From contig NZ_SWMS01000008.1 of assembly GCF_005146945.1 (NCBI RefSeq), forward strand, positions 1 to 64,000: DNA of 64,000 nt, given 5' to 3'. The position numbers and the translations under genes are program-made. The notes beneath the pieces were generated by a model. The model worked only from the letters and a program-made list of their open reading frames with translations, did not search any database and was not told the DNA's origin. Positions within the stretch are counted from its first letter, which is position 1. Each line of letters starts with the position of its first letter. Positions 56,080-64,000 of this stretch are shown here, piece by piece. The stretch comes from Prauserella endophytica (GTDB taxonomy: Bacteria; Actinomycetota; Actinomycetes; Mycobacteriales; Pseudonocardiaceae).

Positions 56080-57524
56080 CTGCCGCTGCCGAGCAGCGCA
56101 ATCCCACCACCACGCCGCTGAGCCAGGAAGAGACCATCGAGTCTCTCGGCAAGTACGCGTTCGGCTGGGCGGACCCGGACACCGCGGGCGCGAGCGCCCG
56201 ACGCGGGCTCAACGAGGAGGTCGTCACCGACATCTCCGAGAAGAAGTCCGAGCCGGAGTGGATGCGCGAGACACGCCTGAAGGCTCTGAAGCTCTTCGAG
56301 CGCAAGCCCATGCCCAACTGGGGCGCGGACCTGTCGGGGATCGACTTCGACAACATCAAGTACTTCGTTCGCTCCACGGAGAAGCAGGCCACCAGCTGGG
56401 ACGAGCTGCCGGAGGACATCAAGAACACGTACGACAAGCTCGGTATCCCGGAGGCGGAGAAGCAGCGCCTCATCGCCGGTGTCGCGGCACAGTACGAGTC
56501 CGAGGTGGTCTACCACCAGATTCGCGAGGACCTCGAGAAGCAGGGCGTGCAGTTCCTCGACACCGACACCGCGCTGCGCGAGCACCCGGAGCTGTTCAAG
56601 GAGTACTTCGGCTCGGTCATCCCGGCCGGTGACAACAAGTTCTCCGCGCTGAACACCGCCGTGTGGTCGGGTGGCTCCTTCATCTACGTGCCGCCGGGCG
56701 TGCACGTGGACATCCCGCTGCAGGCCTACTTCCGGATCAACACCGAGAACATGGGCCAGTTCGAGCGGACCCTGATCATCGTCGACGAGGGTGCCTACGT
56801 GCACTACGTCGAGGGCTGCACCGCGCCGATCTACCAGTCCGACTCGCTGCACTCCGCGGTGGTCGAGATCATCGTGAAGAAGGGCGGCCGCTGCCGCTAC
56901 ACGACGATCCAGAACTGGTCGAACAACGTCTACAACCTGGTCACCAAGCGCGCCAAGTGCGAAGAGGGCGCGACGATGGAGTGGATCGACGGGAACATCG
57001 GCTCCAAGGTGACCATGAAGTACCCGTCGGTGTTCCTGATGGGCGAGCACGCGAAGGGCGAGGTGCTCTCGGTCGCGTTCGCCGGTGAGGGCCAGCACCA
57101 GGACGCGGGCGCCAAGATGGAGCACCTCGCGCCGCACACGTCCTCGACGATCGTGTCGAAGTCGGTGGCGCGCGGCGGTGGCCGCACCTCCTACCGGGGT
57201 CTGGTCAAGGTCGCCAAGCGGGCGCACCACTCGCGCTCCAGCGTGGTCTGCGACGCGCTGCTGGTGGACACCATCTCGCGCTCGGACACCTACCCCTACG
57301 TCGACATCCGCAACGACGAGGTGTCGATGGGCCACGAGGCCACGGTGTCCAAGGTGAGCGAGGACCAGCTGTTCTACCTCATGTCGCGCGGCCTGTCCGA
57401 GGACGAGGCGATGGCGATGGTCGTGCGCGGGTTCGTCGAGCCGATCGCCAGGGAGCTCCCGATGGAGTACGCGCTCGAGCTGAACCGCCTGATCGAACTG
57501 CAGATGGAAGGAGCCGTCGGCTGA
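56076..57524 (+). CDS. sufB: Fe-S cluster assembly protein SufB
   Basis: The 482-residue scaffold subunit of the SufBC2D complex builds Fe-S clusters. Landmarks are [20 protein letters not shown] (about 198-217), [25 protein letters not shown] (around 242-266, with the conserved Cys), [21 protein letters not shown] near 418-438 and a C-terminal [10 protein letters not shown]. No intein interrupts it, unlike Rv1461 of M. tuberculosis. The ATG overlaps the sufR stop. Confidence 0.97.
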   Translation: MTAAAEQRNPTTTPLSQEETIESLGKYAFGWADPDTAGASARRGLNEEVVTDISEKKSEPEWMRETRLKALKLFERKPMPNWGADLSGIDFDNIKYFVRSTEKQATSWDELPEDIKNTYDKLGIPEAEKQRLIAGVAAQYESEVVYHQIREDLEKQGVQFLDTDTALREHPELFKEYFGSVIPAGDNKFSALNTAVWSGGSFIYVPPGVHVDIPLQAYFRINTENMGQFERTLIIVDEGAYVHYVEGCTAPIYQSDSLHSAVVEIIVKKGGRCRYTTIQNWSNNVYNLVTKRAKCEEGATMEWIDGNIGSKVTMKYPSVFLMGEHAKGEVLSVAFAGEGQHQDAGAKMEHLAPHTSSTIVSKSVARGGGRTSYRGLVKVAKRAHHSRSSVVCDALLVDTISRSDTYPYVDIRNDEVSMGHEATVSKVSEDQLFYLMSRGLSEDEAMAMVVRGFVEPIARELPMEYALELNRLIELQMEGAVG

Positions 57525-57525
57525 C

Positions 57526-58701
57526 ATGACGGTGACGAACGACGCGGCGCGCACGGCCGAGGCGGTGGAGGCTGCGACCGTCCCGGCCGCCTCCCGTGCC
57601 GAGCGGTTCGCCTCCTACGACGTCGAGGCATTCGAGGTCCCCGGCGGCCGCGAGGAGAACTGGCGCTTCACGCCGATGAAGCGGCTGCGGGGCCTGCACG
57701 ACGGCTCCGCGGCCGCCACCGGCGAGGTCAAGGTCGACGCCGACGCCGCCCCCGAGGTGCGCGTCGAGACCGTCGCCCGCGACGACGAGCGCCTCGGCGA
57801 GGCAGGCGTGCCCAGCGACCGCATCGCGGCGCAGGCGTACTCGGAGTTCGAGTCCGCCACGCTCGTGACGGTGCCGAAGGAGACGGTGGCCTCCAAGCCG
57901 AGCCTGATCCGGCTGACCGGTCCCGGCGATGGCAAGACCGCCTACGGCCACGTCCAGGTGCGGGCGGAGGCGTTCGCGCAGGCCACGATCGTGCTCGACC
58001 ACGTCGGCTCCGGCACCTACGCCGACAACGTGGAGTTCGTGATCGGCGACGGTGCGCAGCTCACCGTGCTGAGCGTGCAGGACTGGGCCGACGACGCGGT
58101 GCACGTCTCCGAGCAGCACCTGCGGCTCGGCCGGGACGCGCGGCTCAAGCACGTCGTGGTGACGCTGGGCGGCGACCTGGTGCGCGTGAGCCCCACGGCC
58201 ACGTTCGCGGGTCCCGGCGGCGACGTCGAGATGCTCGGCTTGCACTTCGCCGACGCGGGCCAGCACCAGGAGCACCGGCTCTTCGTGGACCACGCGGTGC
58301 CGCACTGCAAGTCGAACGTGCTCTACAAGGGCGCACTGCAGGGCGACGACGCACACACCGTGTGGATCGGCGACGTGCTCATCCGCGCGGCCGCCGAGGG
58401 CACAGAGACGTTCGAGCTGAACCGCAACCTGGTGCTCACCCAGGGCGCGCGCGCCGACTCGGTGCCGAACCTGGAGATCGAGACCGGCGAGATCGCCGGT
58501 GCCGGTCACGCGAGCGCGACGGGAAGGTTCGACGACGAGCAGTTGTTCTACCTGCAGTCGCGGGGCATCGCGGAGGAGCAGGCGCGCAGGCTGGTCGTGC
58601 GCGGGTTCTTCCACGAGATCCTGATGAAGATCGACGTTCCCGAGGTGCGCGAGCGCCTCGAGGCCGCGATCGAGGCCGAGCTGCAGGCCGTCGGCGCTTG
58701 A
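57526..58701 (+). CDS. sufD: Fe-S cluster assembly protein SufD
   Basis: The 391-residue SufB paralogue pairs with SufB and SufC. The beta-helical core has HLRLGRDARLKHVVVTLGGD and LFVDHAVPHCKSNVLYKGAL (about 260-279) with the His used in cluster building, and the end DDEQLFYLQSRGIAEEQARRLVV is the SufB/SufD C-terminal motif. The N-terminal 30 residues are variable. It starts 1 nt after the sufB stop (ATG at 57526). Confidence 0.96.
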   Translation: MTVTNDAARTAEAVEAATVPAASRAERFASYDVEAFEVPGGREENWRFTPMKRLRGLHDGSAAATGEVKVDADAAPEVRVETVARDDERLGEAGVPSDRIAAQAYSEFESATLVTVPKETVASKPSLIRLTGPGDGKTAYGHVQVRAEAFAQATIVLDHVGSGTYADNVEFVIGDGAQLTVLSVQDWADDAVHVSEQHLRLGRDARLKHVVVTLGGDLVRVSPTATFAGPGGDVEMLGLHFADAGQHQEHRLFVDHAVPHCKSNVLYKGALQGDDAHTVWIGDVLIRAAAEGTETFELNRNLVLTQGARADSVPNLEIETGEIAGAGHASATGRFDDEQLFYLQSRGIAEEQARRLVVRGFFHEILMKIDVPEVRERLEAAIEAELQAVGA

Positions 58702-58735
58702 CCCACCCCCGAACTGACGAGAGAAAACGAGAAGC

Positions 58736-60833
<2,098 letters not shown>

Positions 60834-61280
60834 GTGAACCTTGAGGGCATGTACCAGGAGATCATCCTGGACCACTACAAGAACCCGCACGGCCGCGGCC
60901 TGCGGGAGCCGTACGACGCCGAGTCGTTCCAGGTCAACCCGACCTGCGGCGACGAGGTGACGTTGCGGCTCAAGGTGACCGACGGCAAGGTCGCCGACGT
61001 CTCCTACGAGGGGCAGGGCTGTTCCATCAGCCAGGCGTCGACGTCGGTGCTCACCGATCTGGTCACCGGCCACACGATCGACGAGGCTCTGTCCACGATG
61101 GACGCTTTCGTCGAACTGATGCAGGGGCGTGGCAGTGTCGAGCCGGACGAGGACGTGCTCGAGGACGGCGTCGCGTTCGCCGGTGTCGCGAAGTACCCTG
61201 CGAGAGTGAAGTGCGCGTTGCTCGGCTGGATGGCGTTCAAGGACGCACTGGCCCGGACGTCGAACGAGGTGGAAGCATGA
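60834..61280 (+). CDS. sufU: SufU-type sulfur acceptor / Fe-S assembly protein
   Basis: The 148-residue zinc-containing SufU accepts persulfide from SufS. Conserved ligands are the Cys in NPTCGDEVTLRL (near residue 40), the Cys in YEGQGCSISQASTSVL (near 63) and the Cys in RVKCALLGWMAFKDAL (near 128), with the Asp near 42. The start GTG follows the sufS stop immediately. The stop overlaps the sufT ATG (ATGA). Confidence 0.96.
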   Translation: MNLEGMYQEIILDHYKNPHGRGLREPYDAESFQVNPTCGDEVTLRLKVTDGKVADVSYEGQGCSISQASTSVLTDLVTGHTIDEALSTMDAFVELMQGRGSVEPDEDVLEDGVAFAGVAKYPARVKCALLGWMAFKDALARTSNEVEA

Positions 61281-61669
61281 CCGAGACGCCCGAACACCGC
61301 GAGGGCCGGACCGCTGCGGATCTGCCGGAGCAGACCCAGCCTTCTGCCGCCGAGGTGGCCAGGATCGAGGACATCGAGGAGGCCATGCGCGACGTGGTCG
61401 ACCCCGAGCTCGGCATCAACGTCGTCGACCTGGGCCTCGTCTACGACATCCGCGTGGAGCCGGACAACACGGCCACCATCGACATGACGCTGACCTCCGC
61501 GGCGTGCCCGCTGACCGACGTGATCGAGGACCAGACCGCGTCCGTGCTCACCGGTCCCAGCCTGGTGAAGGACTTCCGGATCAACTGGGTCTGGATGCCG
61601 CCGTGGGGCCCGGAGAAGATCACCGAGGACGGCCGCGAGCAACTGCGAGCCCTGGGCTTCACGGTCTGA
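61277..61669 (+). CDS. sufT: SufT/PaaD-like (DUF59) metal-sulfur cluster factor
   Basis: The 130-residue MIP18/DUF59 protein aids Fe-S maturation. DPELGINVVDLGLVYDI (about 44-60) and the conserved Cys in TSAACPLTDVIEDQ (about 77-90) are diagnostic, with NWVWMPPWGPEKITEDGREQL at the end. The N-terminal 35 residues are a variable acidic tail. The ATG overlaps the sufU stop, making it the last gene of the suf operon; an inverted repeat cluster follows. Confidence 0.94.
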   Translation: MTETPEHREGRTAADLPEQTQPSAAEVARIEDIEEAMRDVVDPELGINVVDLGLVYDIRVEPDNTATIDMTLTSAACPLTDVIEDQTASVLTGPSLVKDFRINWVWMPPWGPEKITEDGREQLRALGFTV

Positions 61670-61673
61670 CCGA

Positions 61674-61886
61674 CCGCGAGTCCCCCGCTCCTGACCGCGA
61701 GTTCCGCGCTCGGGACCGCGAGTTCCGCGTTCGGGACCGCCCGAGCGGGCAACTCGCGAGCTGGAGCGGGGGACTCGCGAGCTGGAGCGGGGGACTCGCG
61801 AGCCGGAACGCGCAACTCGGCCTCGGGAACGCGCAACTCGGCGTCCTGGGCGGGGGACTCGCGGTCGGGAGTGCACGACTCGCGTG
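61674..61886. repeat. Inverted cluster of short GC-rich repeats between sufT and a histidine kinase gene
   Basis: Three units of the form CGCGAGTyC.CGCkyTC face about six opposite units such as GAGCGGGGGACTCGCGAG, meeting at GCCCGAGCGGGC (61739-61750). The units are related to the 21-bp array at 2-106. The cluster fills the gap between convergent genes and could fold into nested hairpins, so it may serve as a terminator. Confidence 0.75.
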
Positions 61887-63098
61887 TTACGGCACGCTCG
61901 CCACCGGCTCCGGTTTCGGTTCCGGCTCTCGGGCGGGGAGTCTCGCCGACAGGGCCCAGCCGGTGCCCTCGGGTCCCACGCGCAGCGTTCCGCCGAGCAG
62001 CTCGACGCGTTCACGCATGCCGATCAGACCGTGGCCCGAGTGCTGGGCGGAGACGGTGCCGGATGGGCCACCCTCGCCGTCGTCGGCGATGTCCAGCCGC
62101 ACGCCGTCGCGGGCGAGCTCGGCGGTCAGCCACACCCGGGCGGAGGAGCCAGCGTGCTTGGCGACGTTGGCCAGCCCTTCCTGCACCAGGCGCAGCACCG
62201 CGAGCGCCTTCACGGCGTCGAGCCCCGCGAGCGCGGGGTCCACCGTGGCGTCGATGCGCAGTCCCACCTGACGGCACCGGTCGATCACCGCGGCGACGGC
62301 GGCGGGCAGCTCCGCGGGATCCACGAGGTCTCCGCCCGCCGTGTCCGTCGCCTCGGGGTCACGCAGGACCGCGACGAGCCGCCGCAGATCCGTGAGCGCG
62401 CCGGAGCCGGTGGCGTGGACGTCGTCGAGGACCTGCCGCATCTGCTCGTCGCTCTCACCGAGCAGATGCCGCGCGACCCCTGTCCGCAGCACGATCGACG
62501 CCACGTGGTGGGCGACGAGGTCGTGCAGCTCGCGGGCGATCGCGGTCCGCTCGGCGACGCGCACCATCTGCGACTCCGTGCGGCGCAGGCGTTCCTGCTC
62601 CGCCGCACGCTCCTCAGCGTGCCTCGCGCGCGCGTTCATCCCGCCGATGTAGGCGCCCAGCACGAGCGGCCCCACCACCACGACGGCCGTCTGGAACACG
62701 ATCTCGGCCGGGGAGCGCAGCGGGTTGGTCAGCCCGATGAGGAAGTACACGGCCGACAGCACCGTGGCCCCGGCCGGCAGCACCCAGCCGGTCCGCCGCA
62801 TGGCCAGCTCCAGCAGGGCGAAGCTCGCCAGCACCTTGAGGGGAATCATGTTGTCGATGCCGAGGAGCTCGCCGGTGGCGAGCATGGCCGCCTGCGCGAG
62901 CGCGCTGGCCAGCGGGCTGCGCGGCGAGAACCAGGCCGCGGCGAGGGCACCGGACAGCAGCGCCCAGCCGGAGGGGTCCGGCAGTTTGTCGGGCGGGGCG
63001 AGCAGCAGCAGGTACCCCACGGCGATCGCGGCCAGCAGCGAGACCCGCACCGGGGTGAGCTTGCGGTCGAAGAGTCGTTCGATGAGCGAGGCGAGCAT
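61887..63098 (-). CDS. Sensor histidine kinase, NarL-partner type
   Basis: The 403-residue membrane kinase has about six N-terminal helices (about 15-165) and no large sensory domain. The phospho-acceptor helix is AIARELHDLVAHHVASIVLR (about 203-222). The HATPase domain has the N-box VQEGLANVAKHAGS, an acidic LDIADDGEGG and GHGLIGMRERVELLGG. The ATG at 63098 is preferred; a GTG at 63134 overlaps a TAGCCT hexamer that is better read as the -10. Its response regulator is not adjacent on this side. Divergent from another kinase. Confidence 0.9.
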   Translation of the reverse strand: MLASLIERLFDRKLTPVRVSLLAAIAVGYLLLLAPPDKLPDPSGWALLSGALAAAWFSPRSPLASALAQAAMLATGELLGIDNMIPLKVLASFALLELAMRRTGWVLPAGATVLSAVYFLIGLTNPLRSPAEIVFQTAVVVVGPLVLGAYIGGMNARARHAEERAAEQERLRRTESQMVRVAERTAIARELHDLVAHHVASIVLRTGVARHLLGESDEQMRQVLDDVHATGSGALTDLRRLVAVLRDPEATDTAGGDLVDPAELPAAVAAVIDRCRQVGLRIDATVDPALAGLDAVKALAVLRLVQEGLANVAKHAGSSARVWLTAELARDGVRLDIADDGEGGPSGTVSAQHSGHGLIGMRERVELLGGTLRVGPEGTGWALSARLPAREPEPKPEPVASVP

Positions 63099-63214
63099 CG
63101 GCGGGTCCCGGTTTTCTCGTTGGGCGGCGCACACAGGCTAACCGTGAGGGCCGCCTTGTGGATCTCCCGCTGAGGAGGGAGGCGCGTTCTCTCAGCTTTT
63201 GCGAGGATCGCCTG

Positions 63215-64000
63215 GTGATACGGCGGATCCTCGGCCCGGTGACGAGCCGCTCGACGTACCGCCGGTGGGTGTTCCTGGTCCTCGGCGGGGCGTTGTCGGC
63301 CCCGTACGTGCTGTTCGGCGCGGTGGTGGTGCCCTCGGTCCTGCCGCTGTCGACCGACGACCTGGCGAGCGCGTTCCTCCTCGGCGGGGCCGGGGCGCTG
63401 GTGGTGCTCGCCGCGACGTCGCTGCTGCCGCCGGTGCGCGCGCTGGAACTGGCCGCCATCCGTGAGCTGCTGGACGATCCGGTGCCCGAGGCGGCCTCCG
63501 GACCCGTGAGCGGGCGAGCCCGCGTGCGAGCGGGTGCGATGTTCGTGGCGCACGTGCTGGTGGGCGCGCTGATCAGCCTGGCGAGCCTGATGCTGCCCGC
63601 GTTCCTCGGGCTCGCGTTCGCCGCGCCGTTCACCGGGAGCTTCGGTGCTGGCACCGACGGGCCGCTGCTGGTGCCCCGCGGCTGGGCGAGCGCGTGGCTG
63701 CCGGCGGCCTTCCTGCTCGCGATGCTGCTGCTCTTCCACGCCGTCGCGGGCGCGGGCGCGCTGCTCACCCGCGCGGCCGTGGCCTGGCTCGGGCCGTCCG
63801 CCGCCGAGCGCGTGGCCCTGCTCGAACGACGCACCGAGCGGCTGGCCGAGCGCAACCGGCTCGCCCGCGAACTGCACGACTCCGTCGGGCACGCCCTCAG
63901 CGTCGTGTCGCTGCAGGCGGGGGCAGCGCGGCGCACGCTGCGCCGCGACCCGGACACGGCGGAGCGGGCGCTCGAGGCGATCGAGGAGTCCGCCCGCGCC
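63215..64000 (+). CDS. Sensor histidine kinase, NarL-partner type (3' end outside window)
   Basis: The frame is open from GTG 63215 to the window edge (262 codons). GAGGA lies 7 nt before the GTG. The N-terminal part has about four helices (WVFLVLGGALSAPYVLFGAV, FLLGGAGALVVLAATSLL, AHVLVGALISLASLMLPAFL, WLPAAFLLAMLLLFHAVAGA). The phospho-acceptor helix LARELHDSVGHALSVVSLQA (about 221-240) is complete; the catalytic domain lies beyond 64000. A partner response regulator may follow outside the window. Confidence 0.85.
   Translation, partial: MIRRILGPVTSRSTYRRWVFLVLGGALSAPYVLFGAVVVPSVLPLSTDDLASAFLLGGAGALVVLAATSLLPPVRALELAAIRELLDDPVPEAASGPVSGRARVRAGAMFVAHVLVGALISLASLMLPAFLGLAFAAPFTGSFGAGTDGPLLVPRGWASAWLPAAFLLAMLLLFHAVAGAGALLTRAAVAWLGPSAAERVALLERRTERLAERNRLARELHDSVGHALSVVSLQAGAARRTLRRDPDTAERALEAIEESARA

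Overview
The window is a high-GC (about 70% or more) actinobacterial chromosome segment with dense genes, many GTG starts and frequent 4-bp start/stop overlaps. Gene content and order fit a member of the Pseudonocardiaceae (Saccharomonospora, Amycolatopsis or Prauserella type). From memory, the order follows the Mycobacterium tuberculosis stretch Rv1406 (fmt) to Rv1466 (sufT) with the same core genes: fmt-rsmB-rpe-rib, uvrC-rapZ-yvcK-whiA, gap-pgk-tpiA-secG, pgl-opcA-zwf-tal-tkt/ctaB, qor, ctaA-ABC-mptB/sufR-sufBDCSU-sufT. Genus assignment is inference from synteny and style.

Layout. 1-7.8 kb: a tandem repeat, then initiator tRNA formylation (fmt), 16S rRNA methylation (rsmB), a small flavoprotein, rpe and the riboflavin operon ribD-ribE-ribBA-ribH with a PH-domain membrane protein. 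7.8-15.4 kb: xthA, a HAD hydrolase, uvrC, the rapZ-yvcK-whiA operon and glucosyl-3-phosphoglycerate synthase. 15.4-24.8 kb is the main accessory insertion: a flavin/F420-type PPOX protein, a 54-bp tandem repeat, a three-gene SMC-like (MukBEF/Wadjet-like) operon with a 1481-residue ATPase, a LysE exporter and a winged-helix protein. 24.9-28.8 kb: lower glycolysis (gap-pgk-tpiA), secG and rbpA. 28.8-38.4 kb on the minus strand: a histidine kinase and the pentose-phosphate operon tkt-tal-pgi-zwf-opcA-pgl. 38.7-51.7 kb: heme O/A synthesis (ctaB, ctaA) flanking a variable set that includes a HelD-type RNA polymerase recycling ATPase, an FKBP-like lipoprotein, a quinone oxidoreductase, a DMT transporter, a PAP2/acyltransferase fusion, an ATP-grasp enzyme and a desaturase. 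51.8-55.2 kb: a drug-type ABC exporter and MptB mannosyltransferase. 55.3-61.7 kb: the SUF iron-sulfur operon with its repressor and a clear SufR operator. 61.9-64 kb: two divergent histidine kinases, the second cut by the window edge.

The non-coding DNA is unusually structured. Four long palindromes with covarying arms share the core AAGGCCACCTT and mark gene ends; a fifth is split by a 50-bp insert. That insert belongs to a 54-bp repeat family found at three loci. A 21-bp repeat family lies at both ends of the window. A perfect operator-like palindrome (44891-44910), a duplicated tpiA start forming a 34-codon leader ORF, and at least ten candidate leaderless starts are also visible. No tRNA, rRNA, CRISPR array, insertion sequence or prophage gene was recognised.
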